Of a stretch of 42,200 nt of DNA, positions 33,328 to 42,200 are shown piece after piece. The notes below the pieces were generated by a model. That model did not search any database and was not told where the DNA came from. It worked only from the letters and a program-made list of their open reading frames with translations. Position 1 is the stretch's first letter. Each line of letters starts with the position of its first letter. Source of the stretch: Clostridiaceae bacterium (GTDB taxonomy: Bacteria > Bacillota > Clostridia > DSM-8532); assembly GCA_012521105.1 (NCBI GenBank), contig JAAYNA010000188.1, positions 1 to 42,200 of the forward strand, written 5' to 3'. Made by a program: the position numbers and the translations under genes.

Positions 33328-33966
33328 GTGGCAGAATATGTTGAAAAAGAGGGAAAAACTATTGAATCTGCAATTGAAGAAGCATTAATAGAGCTTAATA
33401 TAGAAGAAAAAGATGCAGAGATACAAATACTTGATGAGGGAAGTAAAGGACTTTTCGGGATAATTGGAGGAAGAAATGCATTAGTACGTGTTCGTAAAAA
33501 AGTAGACTATGAAAAAATAGTCAGAGGATTCTTAGAACCAATTTTTGATGCAATGGCAATTAATGAAGAACTCGAGATTAACGAAGACGGTGACAGCATT
33601 AATGTCAGGGTATCTGCTGATGATATAGGTATTATTATTGGCAGAAGAGGTGAAACTCTTGATGCTTTGCAATATTTATTGGGACTTGTGGTAAACAAAT
33701 ACAGCGACAGTTTTGTCAGAGTAACTTTTGATGTTGGAAACTATCGTGAAAAGAGAGAGGAAACCCTCGAGAAACTTGCGAAAAGGCTTGCTTATAAAGT
33801 AGCAAGGAATAGAAAAAGTATAACTTTGGAGCCCATGAATCCATATGAAAGACGAATAATTCATGCAACACTACAAAATTATAAAAATGTTGTAACATAT
33901 AGTGTTGGCGATGATCCTAATAGAAAAGTTGTAATAAGGTATAAAAGAGAACAAAGACAGGAATAG
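33328..33966 (+). CDS. jag: RNA-binding protein KhpB/Jag
   Basis: A 212-residue protein with three domains: Jag-N (residues about 1-55, EGKTIESAIEEALIELNI and GLFGIIGGRNALVRVRKK), a KH domain with IIIGRRGETLDALQYLLGLVVNK, and an R3H domain at the end (EPMNPYERRIIHATLQNYKNVVTYSVG). In other Bacillota it binds RNA with KhpA and affects cell shape and division. The start is GTG with GGAGGAG six bases upstream. It starts three bases after the yidC stop and ends before a terminator. Confidence 0.95.
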   Translation: MAEYVEKEGKTIESAIEEALIELNIEEKDAEIQILDEGSKGLFGIIGGRNALVRVRKKVDYEKIVRGFLEPIFDAMAINEELEINEDGDSINVRVSADDIGIIIGRRGETLDALQYLLGLVVNKYSDSFVRVTFDVGNYREKREETLEKLAKRLAYKVARNRKSITLEPMNPYERRIIHATLQNYKNVVTYSVGDDPNRKVVIRYKREQRQE

Positions 33967-33986
33967 AAATAATAGAATCAAATAGT

Positions 33987-34014
33987 GGACGATGGGTAAC
34001 CATTGTCCATTTTT
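33987..34014 (+). terminator. Intrinsic terminator after jag
   Basis: GGACGATGG (33987-33995) pairs with CCATTGTCC (34000-34008), with one G.T pair and a 4-base loop, followed by ATTTTT. It ends the rpmH-jag run and separates it from mnmE. Confidence 0.8.
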
Positions 34015-34100
34015 AATAATGGTGGAAAATCATTTATGTAAGTGATAAAATATAGCCTGCTGATAAAGTTTAGGTGGTGGTATAGATAAAAGATTATAGC

Positions 34101-35489
34101 GTGGCTAATATCCAGGATACTGATACAATTGCTGCTGTGGCATCAGCTATTGGGAATGCAGGAATTTCTATAATAAGAATAAGTGGCAGTGAGGCTTTTA
34201 ATGTTGCCACAAAAATCTTTAAAGGGAAGGGTAATTTTAATGAGTATTCTTCTCACACAATTCGCTATGGTAAAATTATAGATCCCGATACTAACGAAAT
34301 TATTGATGAAGTATTAATTTCAAAAATGGCTGCACCAAAAACATATACCACGGAGGATGTGGTGGAAATAAACTGCCACGGTGGTTTTATTACTGCAAAA
34401 AGGATTCTTGACTTATTACTTAGATTGGGTGTAAGACCTGCAGAAGCAGGTGAGTTTACAAAAAGGGCTTTTATTAATGGAAGAATTGATCTGGTTCAGG
34501 CTGAAGCAATAGCAGATTTAATTGGTTCCATTACTGAAAAAAGTTCAAAGGTTGCAGTTACACAACTTGAAGGCAGACTGTCTCAAATACTTCAAAGGAT
34601 ACGAAAAAGTCTTGTCGAAATTCTTGCAGAGATAGAGGTTAATCTGGATTATCCTGAATATGACTTTGAAGAAGTAACGATAAATCAATGTGTACAGATA
34701 ATTAATGGTATTATCGGTGAATTAAAAAATCTTATAGAAAGCTTTGATTATGGGAAAGTATTAAGAGAAGGATTGAATGTTGCTATAATAGGAAAGCCCA
34801 ATGCAGGTAAATCCTCGCTTCTAAATCGTCTTTCAGGAAAAAACAGGGCCATTGTAACCGATATTCCCGGTACAACCAGGGATGTTCTTGAAGAGTATGT
34901 GAATATTCAGGGGGTTCCAATTAAATTGCTGGATACTGCAGGGCTCAGAGAAACATCCGATGTAGTTGAGAAGATTGGAGTAGAAAAGGCTCTTGAAGTT
35001 ATTGATTTGGCTGATTTAATTTTGTTTGTACTTGATGCGCATACAGGTTTTGAAAAGGAAGATAGTGATATTCTTGAGAAGGTTGAAGATTATTATTCCA
35101 AAATCTTATTTGTAGTCAACAAAACTGATAAGGCAGATGAGGAAAAGTTAAAAGAAATTAAAATCAAAATCCCCGAAATAATAGAAATTTCAGTTCTGGA
35201 GGATTATGGAATAGATGTATTGGAGAAATCAATCCTGCAATATGTAAATAAAGCTGAAATTGATACAGACAACCAGATAATAATTACTAATGCCAGGCAT
35301 AAAAAGCTGCTGGTTGAAGCTTTGGATTGTCTTAAATCTGCTCTTAGTGCGGCAGAAGCAGGAATGACTTTGGATTTAATCTCGATGGACATTAAAAATG
35401 CAGCAGAAAAAATTGGTTTTATTACGGGACATGAAATTACTGAAGAAGTTATTATGAATATTTTTGAACGATTTTGTATAGGCAAGTAA
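34101..35489 (+). CDS. mnmE: tRNA modification GTPase MnmE
   Basis: A 462-residue MnmE, which with MnmG adds a carboxymethylaminomethyl group to wobble uridines. The N-terminal tetrahydrofolate domain begins DTIAAVASAIGNAGISIIRISG. The G domain has GKPNAGKSSLLNRL, DIPGTTRDV, DTAGLRE and NKTD. The helical C terminus ends with the catalytic FCIGK. The start is taken as GTG 34101, since an in-frame stop lies 16 bases upstream. No good ribosome binding site precedes it (AAAAGATTATAGC only), and AGGTGG is 23 bases away. MnmG follows by 13 bp. Confidence 0.95.
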   Translation: MANIQDTDTIAAVASAIGNAGISIIRISGSEAFNVATKIFKGKGNFNEYSSHTIRYGKIIDPDTNEIIDEVLISKMAAPKTYTTEDVVEINCHGGFITAKRILDLLLRLGVRPAEAGEFTKRAFINGRIDLVQAEAIADLIGSITEKSSKVAVTQLEGRLSQILQRIRKSLVEILAEIEVNLDYPEYDFEEVTINQCVQIINGIIGELKNLIESFDYGKVLREGLNVAIIGKPNAGKSSLLNRLSGKNRAIVTDIPGTTRDVLEEYVNIQGVPIKLLDTAGLRETSDVVEKIGVEKALEVIDLADLILFVLDAHTGFEKEDSDILEKVEDYYSKILFVVNKTDKADEEKLKEIKIKIPEIIEISVLEDYGIDVLEKSILQYVNKAEIDTDNQIIITNARHKKLLVEALDCLKSALSAAEAGMTLDLISMDIKNAAEKIGFITGHEITEEVIMNIFERFCIGK

Positions 35490-35502
35490 AGAGGGATAAT
35501 GT

Positions 35503-37395
35503 ATGAGTTTTGTACATGAGCCATATGATGTTATAGTTGTTGGAGCAGGACATGCAGGCTGTGAGGCGGCCCTTGCGGCTGCAAGAATGGGGGCGAAAAC
35601 CGCAATATTTACAATGAACCTCGACAGCATTGCCAATATGCCCTGCAATCCGAATATCGGCGGAACAGCAAAGGGACATCTGGTCAGAGAAATAGATGCA
35701 TTAGGCGGTGAAATGGGCAAATGTGCCGATAAAACATTAATTCAGTCAAGAACTCTTAATACGGCTAAGGGGCCGGCGGTATATTCGCTAAGAGCACAAA
35801 TTGACAGGCGTTCATATCAACAGGTAATGAAGCACACTCTGGAATGTCAGGAAAATCTTCATTTATGCCAGGCCGAGATTGTGGATCTTGTTATCAGAAA
35901 CAATAAAATAGAAGGTGTTAAAACTCATATAGGTTCTTTTTTTCCAGCAAGGACTGTTATATTAACAACAGGAACATTCCTGAAAGGTAGAATAATTATT
36001 GGCGATGTATCTTATGATGCCGGACCCGATGGTCTTTTGCCGGCTAATAGTTTATCTGAAAGTTTAAAAAGGCACGGCATTGAACTGATGAGGTTTAAAA
36101 CCGGAACGCCTGCAAGGATTAACCGACGCAGTATTGATTTTTCAAAAATGATTGAACAGCCCGGCGATGATCCTATTGTGCCCTTCTCTTTCGAGACTGA
36201 AAAAATTGAAAGAGAACAGATTTCATGCTATTTATTATATTCTACAGAAGATACCCATAGGATAGTACGTGAGAATCTTCACAGGTCACCGCTTTACAGT
36301 GGAACAATTGAAGGCATAGGCCCAAGGTATTGTCCTTCCTTTGAAGATAAGATTGTGAAGTTTGCAGACAAGAAGCAACATCAAATATTTATCGAACCCA
36401 TGGGTTTGGATACTGAAGAGGTCTATCTGCAAGGGTTTTCTACAAGCATGCCTGAAGATGTGCAGCACGCTATGATAAAAAGTCTGCCGGGACTTGAAAA
36501 TGCCCAGATTATGAGATATGCCTACGCAATTGAATACGATTGTTTAAATCCAACCGATTTGAAACTGTCCCTGGAATTTAAAAAGATAGATGGTCTGTTT
36601 TCTGCAGGGCAGATAAACGGAAGTTCAGGGTATGAGGAAGCTGCAGCCCAGGGACTTATGGCGGGGATCAATGCCGTACTGAAAATTAGGGGGGAGGATC
36701 CCTTAATACTTGACAGATCCCAGGCTTATATAGGTGTATTAATAGACGATCTGGTGACAAAGGGTACAAATGAACCATATAGGATGATGACTTCCCGTGC
36801 AGAATACCGCCTCCACTTAAGGCAGGATAATGCAGACGCACGCTTAACTCCAATAGGTTATAAAATTGGTCTTATTAGTGAAGAAAGATATCGTAAATTT
36901 ATTAAAAAACAGGAAGCTATTAAGAATGAAATAGAACGGCTCAGGAAAAAAACCGTTCCTCCAAGTGTTAAAGTTATTGAGTTTTTAGATAAATATAATA
37001 GTTCACGGATTAAAAGCGGTATTAAACTTTATGATCTTTTAAAAAGGCCCGAAATAACCTACAGTTCGTTAAAGGAAATTGATAATGAGATGCCGGATCT
37101 ACCCAAGGTTATAGCCGATGAAGTATCTATTTTAATCAAGTATGAAGGATATATTGCAAAGCAAATGCAGCAAATTGAGCAATTTAAAAAAATGGAAGAA
37201 AAAATGATTCCTGAAGATATAAATTACGATGAAATCCAGGGACTCAGGATAGAAGCAAAGCAAAAGCTGGCAAAACTCAGACCCCGATCTTTAGGCCAGG
37301 CTTCCAGGATATCCGGGGTATCACCGGCAGATATATCTGTTCTGATTATCTATCTAAATGCAAGAAGCAGAAGGAGTAAAAGAAATGAAGGCTGA
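35503..37395 (+). CDS. mnmG: tRNA uridine 5-carboxymethylaminomethyl modification enzyme MnmG (GidA)
   Basis: A 630-residue FAD enzyme, partner of MnmE. The dinucleotide-binding motif opens the protein ([23 protein letters not shown]). [27 protein letters not shown] holds a conserved Cys block. [40 protein letters not shown] and [17 protein letters not shown] are further family marks. The helical C-terminal MnmE-binding region ends [23 protein letters not shown] precedes the ATG. The last 11 bases overlap rsmG. Confidence 0.97.
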   Translation: MSFVHEPYDVIVVGAGHAGCEAALAAARMGAKTAIFTMNLDSIANMPCNPNIGGTAKGHLVREIDALGGEMGKCADKTLIQSRTLNTAKGPAVYSLRAQIDRRSYQQVMKHTLECQENLHLCQAEIVDLVIRNNKIEGVKTHIGSFFPARTVILTTGTFLKGRIIIGDVSYDAGPDGLLPANSLSESLKRHGIELMRFKTGTPARINRRSIDFSKMIEQPGDDPIVPFSFETEKIEREQISCYLLYSTEDTHRIVRENLHRSPLYSGTIEGIGPRYCPSFEDKIVKFADKKQHQIFIEPMGLDTEEVYLQGFSTSMPEDVQHAMIKSLPGLENAQIMRYAYAIEYDCLNPTDLKLSLEFKKIDGLFSAGQINGSSGYEEAAAQGLMAGINAVLKIRGEDPLILDRSQAYIGVLIDDLVTKGTNEPYRMMTSRAEYRLHLRQDNADARLTPIGYKIGLISEERYRKFIKKQEAIKNEIERLRKKTVPPSVKVIEFLDKYNSSRIKSGIKLYDLLKRPEITYSSLKEIDNEMPDLPKVIADEVSILIKYEGYIAKQMQQIEQFKKMEEKMIPEDINYDEIQGLRIEAKQKLAKLRPRSLGQASRISGVSPADISVLIIYLNARSRRSKRNEG

Positions 37396-38107
37396 AAATA
37401 TTGATCTTTTAGTAAGGGGATTTGATGTATTCGGTATTGAACTTACAGGTAAAGAAGTAAATATTTTCAAACACTTTTATAAGATGGTTATAGAGTGGAA
37501 TGAAAGAATTAATTTAACAGCAATAGTGGATGAAAGGGAGGCTGTTATAAAACATTTTATAGACTCTGTTTCCGTGATTCGTTTTTTTCCGGATGATGTT
37601 TTAAGCATGATCGATGTTGGAACTGGAGCAGGTTTTCCCGGAATTCCAATAAAAATTGTACAAAACAATATACATGTTACCCTTTTGGATTCTCTTGAAA
37701 AAAGGGTACGTTTTTTAAACAGCGTTATTAACGAAACCGGTTTAACGGGAATTGATGCCATTCATGGCAGGGCTGAGGATTTTGGACAGGATAAGGAGCA
37801 CAGAGAAAGTTATGATGTTGGTATAGCCAGGGCAGTCTCTCCGTTACCGGTTCTTTGTGAATATGTTATGCCCTTTGTACGTATTGGCGGGTATTTTGTT
37901 GCTATGAAAGGAAGTAATGTAAAAGATGAAATTTCAGAGTCTCAAAAGGCTATCTCGGTTCTTGGCGGAGAAATAGAGGATATAAAAAATTTTGTATTAC
38001 CCTTTGATGATATTGAGAGAAATGTTATTTTAATTAAAAAATATAGACATACACCGACAAAGTATCCAAGGAAAAGTGGAAAACCCGCAAAATCCCCTTT
38101 AAAATAA
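37385..38107 (+). CDS. rsmG: 16S rRNA m7G527 methyltransferase RsmG (GidB)
   Basis: A 240-residue SAM methyltransferase acting on 16S rRNA G527; loss gives low-level streptomycin resistance in other bacteria. The SAM-binding motif is [18 protein letters not shown], followed by [18 protein letters not shown] and [20 protein letters not shown]. The frame has an earlier ATG at 37358, but the one at 37385 has AGAAGGAG upstream and fits the family N terminus. It overlaps the mnmG end, giving tight coupling. Confidence 0.95.
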   Translation: MKAENIDLLVRGFDVFGIELTGKEVNIFKHFYKMVIEWNERINLTAIVDEREAVIKHFIDSVSVIRFFPDDVLSMIDVGTGAGFPGIPIKIVQNNIHVTLLDSLEKRVRFLNSVINETGLTGIDAIHGRAEDFGQDKEHRESYDVGIARAVSPLPVLCEYVMPFVRIGGYFVAMKGSNVKDEISESQKAISVLGGEIEDIKNFVLPFDDIERNVILIKKYRHTPTKYPRKSGKPAKSPLK

Positions 38108-38261
38108 CCTCGAAATCCTTTATTTCCAAGGGTTTTATGCGATCGATTCCTTCAATAAAAAAAAGGAATACAAAAAGTCAACGGCGAATATAAAATTTAT
38201 GGAAATACCAAACAGGTTTTTCAAGTTTAACAAAAGAAAATTAAGTAAGGAAGGTGCCGTT

Positions 38262-39122
38262 ATGACTTTACAGGAAAGGATTCTCTTTAATCGTTCCGAA
38301 AAAAAATCTGATCAAAGAAAAATTACCTATATACCTATTGAAAATATCAGGCCAAATCCATATCAGCCCAGAAGAAATTTTGAACAATCATCATTAGAAG
38401 AACTATGCAGCTCAATTAAGGAGTATGGTGTAATCCAACCGATAAATGTGCGGAAAACACCCTCAAATTATTACGAGCTTGTTTCAGGGGAAAGAAGACT
38501 AAGGGCATCGATTATGGCAGGGTTGAAAGAAATTCCTGCAATAATCATTGATGTAAATGAAGATGATTTAGCCATAATGGCTCTGATAGAAAATCTGCAG
38601 CGGGAAGATTTGGGATACATGGAAGAAGCAGAAGGGTACAGAAACCTGATAAAGGAACATGGTCTAACTCAGGAGGAATTAGCTCAAAAAATAGGAAAAA
38701 GCCAGTCTACAATAGCTAATAAGATTAGGTTACTAAGACTTCCACCAATGGTTAAAAAAATACTTTCGGATCACAATCTTACCGAGCGTCATGCAAGGGC
38801 TTTACTGAAGCTGCACGATGAACAGCTGCAGTTGAAGGTTTTGCAAAAGGTTTGCGAAAAAGAATTAAATGTAAAGAAAACCGAAGAGCTTGTTCAAAAA
38901 GTTCTGGATAAATATGCAAATCCAAAATCATATGAGGACGGAAAAAGGCTTACTCGTTCAATTAAGGATATCAGAATATTTGTCAATACGATAAAACAGG
39001 CAATTGATATGATGAAAAAATCCGGTGTTAATGCCAAGGCGGCGCAAATAGACAGGGGAGAGTTTGTTGAATTCATAGTAAGAATACCCAAAAAAGATCA
39101 TTCCATGAAAAAAGCCCAGTAA
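38262..39122 (+). CDS. noc: Nucleoid occlusion protein Noc (ParB family)
   Basis: A 286-residue ParB-like protein placed next to rsmG, as noc is in Bacillota. It binds Noc sites and blocks cell division over the nucleoid. The N-terminal CTPase part has IPIENIRPNPYQPRRNFEQSSLEELCSSIKEYGVIQPI, YELVSGERRLRASIMAGL and MALIENLQREDLGYMEEAEGY. The helix-turn-helix is HGLTQEELAQKIGKSQSTIANKIRLLRLP. It is shorter and distinct in the C terminus from the ParB at 22765, so the two are not recent copies. The frame is open from an ATG at 38199, but ATG 38262 has AAGGAAGGTG in front. A second-ParB role cannot be ruled out. Confidence 0.88.
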   Translation: MTLQERILFNRSEKKSDQRKITYIPIENIRPNPYQPRRNFEQSSLEELCSSIKEYGVIQPINVRKTPSNYYELVSGERRLRASIMAGLKEIPAIIIDVNEDDLAIMALIENLQREDLGYMEEAEGYRNLIKEHGLTQEELAQKIGKSQSTIANKIRLLRLPPMVKKILSDHNLTERHARALLKLHDEQLQLKVLQKVCEKELNVKKTEELVQKVLDKYANPKSYEDGKRLTRSIKDIRIFVNTIKQAIDMMKKSGVNAKAAQIDRGEFVEFIVRIPKKDHSMKKAQ

Positions 39123-39173
39123 TTCTTAGCAACCTTCCAATTAAAGTTAAATAGAATCTAAACTTGTATACAG

Positions 39174-39204
39174 GCACTTCCCATTTTTACAGGAAGTGCT
39201 TTTA
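39174..39204 (+). terminator. Intrinsic terminator after noc
   Basis: GCACTTCC (39174-39181) pairs with GGAAGTGC (39192-39199), 10-base loop, followed by TTTTA. The rest of 39123-39438 holds only the gyrA promoter region. Confidence 0.82.
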
Positions 39205-39280
39205 TGCTATATCATAGGGAAAAGCGAGAGTAGACAGAAAATAAAAACTTTATTAAAATAGGAGAAGATGTTTTTATTAT

Positions 39281-39310
39281 TTACCAATAAAACAAGCGGT
39301 ATGATATAAT
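39281..39310 (+). promoter_or_regulatory. Probable promoter of gyrA
   Basis: TTACCA (39281-39286), 18-base spacer and perfect TATAAT (39305-39310). It lies 129 bp before the ATG, leaving a leader of about 120 bases in which I saw no clear structure. Confidence 0.6.
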
Positions 39311-39438
39311 TTACATTTTAAGTGATTAATAATAAAAAATATAAATTGAACATATTAACAATATTGTGCATGAACCATACATGCCCGGTTTAGCAGAAAA
39401 AAGCTCAATTTATATAAATTAGAAGGGAGCATAAATTA

Positions 39439-41922
39439 ATGTCGGACATCAATAATACTCCGGAAGAAAATTTGGATAATGGAATTATACCGGTGGATAT
39501 TGAAGCAGAAATGAAACAGTCCTTTATCGACTATGCGATGAGTGTAATTATAGACAGAGCATTACCGGATATTAGGGACGGCTTGAAACCGGTGCATAGA
39601 AGAATACTGTACACAATGCATATATCAGGGTTTACACCCGATAAACCCTACAGAAAATCAGTTGCAACAGTAGGTGAAGCATTAAAGAGTTTTCACCCCC
39701 ATGGCGATGCTGCAGTATATGACAGTCTTGTCAGACTTGCACAGGATTTTTCAATGAGGTATCCCCTCGTTGATGGGCATGGAAATTTTGGCTCAATTGA
39801 CGGAGATGCACCTGCAGCGATGAGGTATACCGAAGCACGACTTCAAAGAATTGCTTTGGAAATGTTAAGAGACATCAATAAGGATGCCGTTGATTTCAAG
39901 CCTAATTTTGACGATCATGACGTTGAGCCTGTTGTGCTGCCATCCAGATTCCCCAATTTGTTAGTAAATGGTTCTTCGGGTATAGCCGTTGGTATGGCAA
40001 CAAATATACCACCCCATAATCTGTGCGAAACAATAGATGCAATAATTTATATGATTGACAACCCTGACGCTGATATACCCGAGCTGATGGAATATATTAA
40101 AGGGCCTGATTTCCCAACAGGTGGGTTAATTCTTGGTAGAAAAGGCATACGTGATGCATATACCACCGGTAAGGGGCGTATTGTTGTCAGAGCTGTCACT
40201 GATATCGAAACCTATTCAGGAAACAGGCAGCGAATAGTTGTGACCGAGCTGCCCTATCAGGTTAATAAGGCAAGGCTTATAGAAAAAATAGCAAATTTGG
40301 TTAAAGATAAACGCATTGAAGGAATCTCTGATCTTAGGGATGAATCAGACAGGGAAGGTATGCGAATTGTTATTGAACTGAAAAGAGATGCCAATGCAAA
40401 TGTTGTCTTAAATCAGCTTTTTGTAAATACTCAACTTCAGGATTCATTCAATGTAAATATGCTTGCTCTTATCCAGATTGATAATGGCAAATTTGAGCCC
40501 AAGGTAGTTAATCTGAAAGAGATGATCTACTATTATATCCTCCATCAGCAGGATGTAATAAGACGAAGGACCAAATATGATCTTGAAAAAGCTGAGGCCA
40601 GGGCCCATATACTGGAAGGTTTAAAGATAGCTTTGGATCATCTTGATGAAGTTATACACATTATCCGTCATTCGCGCACCGAAGCCCAGGCGAAAGAAAA
40701 ACTTACGGAGCGTTTTGGCTTAAGCGAAAAGCAATCCCAGGCAATTGTTGATATGAGATTAGGTCGTCTTACCGGTCTGGAAAGAGAAAAGATTGAAGCG
40801 GAATATAATGAACTCCTTGAAAAAATTGCATGGTATAACGATATACTTTCAAAACCTGAATTGGTAGACGGCATTATTAAAGAAGAACTTCTTGAGATTA
40901 AAAACAAGTATGGGGATGAAAGACGTACCAAGATTACTCATGATGCTGATGATATTGAATTGGAAGATCTTATTGAGGATACAGATATAGTAATTACGTT
41001 GACACATTATGGTTATATAAAAAGAACATCTGTTGATGTATATAAAAGTCAAAAACGTGGCGGGAAAGGAATTACAGCTCTTACCACCAGGGAAGATGAT
41101 TTTGTTACCGATATATATACAACAACAACTCATCACTATCTGCTGTTCTTTACTAATAAAGGCAGGGTTTACAAACTGCGTGCCTGGGCTATTCCGGAAG
41201 CAGGACGGCAGGCAAAAGGAACTGCCATTGTGAATCTTCTGGAGTTAGGACCCGATGAAAAGGTGTCTGCTGTTATTACAATGACAGGTGAAGAAGAAGA
41301 TATGTATTTATTTATGGCAACCCGTGGCGGTATGGTTAAGAAAACGCCTCTTGAACAGTATAAGAATATACGTAAAGGCGGGCTAAATGCAGTAACTCTG
41401 AAAGAAAATGATGAGTTAATTGAAGTTCGGCTAACAGAAGGTAATGATGATGTTATACTGGTTACAAAAAACGGTATGTCCATTCGCTTTCAGGAAAGCA
41501 ACGTACGTTCTATGGGAAGAACCTCACAGGGTGTTATCGGAATAAGGCTTGATGAAGGCGATGAAGTAATATCAATGCTGCGTTACTGTGAAAATACAAC
41601 TTTGCTTGTTGTAACTGAAAATGGTTTTGGAAAAAGAACAGAAATGGACGAGTACAAGGTTCAGAACAGAGGTGGTAAAGGAATACTCACTTATAAGGTT
41701 ACAGAGAAAACAGGAGTACTTATTGGTGCAAAGCTGGTAGATGACCAGGATGATATTTTACTCGTAAATTTGGATGGTAATATTATCCGCATACAAGTAA
41801 GTGAAATCAGTGTATTAAGTCGCGTTACACAAGGTGTAACCTTAATGAGAACGGGTGACGATAATAAGGTTGTTTCAATAGCGCGTATAACAAAAGAAAT
41901 GAAAGATGACGAAGAGGAGTAA
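39439..41922 (+). CDS. gyrA: DNA gyrase subunit A
   Basis: An 827-residue GyrA, the DNA-cutting half of gyrase. The breakage-reunion domain has the catalytic tyrosine Y130 in AAMRYTEARL. The fluoroquinolone-contact region reads HPHGDAAVYDSLVRLAQ, with alanine 91 where E. coli has Ser83. The C-terminal beta-pinwheel starts with a GyrA box (QKRGGKG near residue 538), which marks gyrase rather than topoisomerase IV; a second RGGKG is near 740. AAGGGAG precedes the ATG. It follows noc, not gyrB, and is followed by a terminator and a strong promoter. Confidence 0.97.
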   Translation: MSDINNTPEENLDNGIIPVDIEAEMKQSFIDYAMSVIIDRALPDIRDGLKPVHRRILYTMHISGFTPDKPYRKSVATVGEALKSFHPHGDAAVYDSLVRLAQDFSMRYPLVDGHGNFGSIDGDAPAAMRYTEARLQRIALEMLRDINKDAVDFKPNFDDHDVEPVVLPSRFPNLLVNGSSGIAVGMATNIPPHNLCETIDAIIYMIDNPDADIPELMEYIKGPDFPTGGLILGRKGIRDAYTTGKGRIVVRAVTDIETYSGNRQRIVVTELPYQVNKARLIEKIANLVKDKRIEGISDLRDESDREGMRIVIELKRDANANVVLNQLFVNTQLQDSFNVNMLALIQIDNGKFEPKVVNLKEMIYYYILHQQDVIRRRTKYDLEKAEARAHILEGLKIALDHLDEVIHIIRHSRTEAQAKEKLTERFGLSEKQSQAIVDMRLGRLTGLEREKIEAEYNELLEKIAWYNDILSKPELVDGIIKEELLEIKNKYGDERRTKITHDADDIELEDLIEDTDIVITLTHYGYIKRTSVDVYKSQKRGGKGITALTTREDDFVTDIYTTTTHHYLLFFTNKGRVYKLRAWAIPEAGRQAKGTAIVNLLELGPDEKVSAVITMTGEEEDMYLFMATRGGMVKKTPLEQYKNIRKGGLNAVTLKENDELIEVRLTEGNDDVILVTKNGMSIRFQESNVRSMGRTSQGVIGIRLDEGDEVISMLRYCENTTLLVVTENGFGKRTEMDEYKVQNRGGKGILTYKVTEKTGVLIGAKLVDDQDDILLVNLDGNIIRIQVSEISVLSRVTQGVTLMRTGDDNKVVSIARITKEMKDDEEE

Positions 41923-41937
41923 TAAAATAAAAAAGCA

Positions 41938-41963
41938 GGCGGGGAGTTACAATCCCCGCCTTT
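41938..41963 (+). terminator. Intrinsic terminator of gyrA
   Basis: GGCGGGGA (41938-41945) pairs exactly with TCCCCGCC (41953-41960), 7-base loop, followed by TTTGTT, 15 bp past the gyrA stop. Confidence 0.85.
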
Positions 41964-42057
41964 GTTAATACTGCACTGGAATTGCTGAGTAATTTCTTCC
42001 GTTGTTTTAAATAATAACAGTAACGACTTTTTGTTAATTTTACTTTTATCTAAATTC

Positions 42058-42086
42058 TTGACAAACATCAATTAGCGTGATAATAT
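42058..42086 (+). promoter_or_regulatory. Strong promoter at the right edge, probably of an rRNA operon
   Basis: Perfect TTGACA (42058-42063), 17-base spacer, TAATAT (42081-42086). No coding frame follows in the remaining 114 bases. The place right after gyrA is where many Bacillota carry an rrn operon, so a 16S rRNA leader is likely. The gene itself is outside the window, so this is inference. Confidence 0.7.
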
Positions 42087-42200
42087 ATAAAAGCTGTCGC
42101 CTGACACGACTTACAAACCAACAGTATAAAAGGTTTAAAGTAATCTTCAGGTCAGCTTAAGCAAATAACATGTTAAGTAAATACAACAAAAATTGGTAGA

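Noticed and set aside
35204-35720. Minus-strand open frames over the mnmE-mnmG junction
   Set aside because: They are reading-frame shadows of two certain genes and lack start signals.
38146-38170. ATTCCTT...AAGGAAT hairpin before noc as a terminator of rsmG
   Set aside because: Short stem and no T run after it, so not called as a terminator.

Overview
The window is a low-GC, AT-rich stretch of a Clostridia-type chromosome (Bacillota) centred on the replication origin. The evidence is the dnaA-dnaN-recF-remB-gyrB block on the minus strand, the diverging rpmH-rnpA-yidD-yidC-jag-mnmE-mnmG-rsmG-noc-gyrA block on the plus strand, GGAGG-type ribosome binding sites, ParABS and Noc, and the redox regulator Rex. 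An NfnAB electron-bifurcating transhydrogenase and an iron alcohol dehydrogenase indicate an anaerobic fermenter. GH112 and GH127 enzymes indicate growth on plant cell-wall oligosaccharides. A plant-fibre-degrading Oscillospiraceae/Hungateiclostridiaceae-like organism fits, but the species cannot be fixed from sequence alone.

Layout. 1-1000: decayed IS256-type transposase and otherwise no gene. 1040-1519: LURP-one/YxjI-like gene. 1599-3538 (minus): ECF sigma factor with an overlapping membrane anti-sigma factor carrying a GerMN domain. 3804-3880: tRNA-Arg(ACG). 4220-4384: a 54-residue membrane protein. 4442-10543 (minus): GH112 phosphorylase, GH127 beta-L-arabinofuranosidase, then, as a separate transcription unit, a fructuronate/tagaturonate-type reductase. 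10699-14542 (minus): probable operon of Memo-AMMECR1 fusion, its radical SAM partner, Nudix hydrolase, YjbQ and SfsA. 14832-20175 (minus): redox cluster of nfnB, nfnA, Fe-ADH, LysR regulator and rex, with a Rex operator over the ADH promoter. 20366-20586 (minus): tRNA-fMet and tRNA-Leu(UAA). 20800-24383 (minus): serS, DUF4446, parB, parA. 24384-24983: a perfect and a one-mismatch parS. 24984-31096 (minus): gyrB, remB, recF, dnaN, oriC, dnaA. 31506-41922 (plus): rpmH to gyrA. The right edge holds a strong promoter that probably starts an rRNA operon.

Every gene from parB to gyrA points away from oriC, so transcription follows replication. Relative to the usual Bacillota order (parB-parA-noc-rsmG-mnmG...rpmH / dnaA...gyrB-gyrA-rrn), the whole layout is explained by one inversion centred on the origin, with ends between parA and noc and between gyrB and gyrA. 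It leaves gyrB beside parA and noc beside gyrA. A near-perfect Noc-binding palindrome lies inside parA.

Most of the window is well-known core machinery. The least understood parts are the Memo/AMMECR1/radical SAM operon, the GerMN anti-sigma system and the small membrane protein. I found no CRISPR array, intact mobile element or clearly new multi-gene system.
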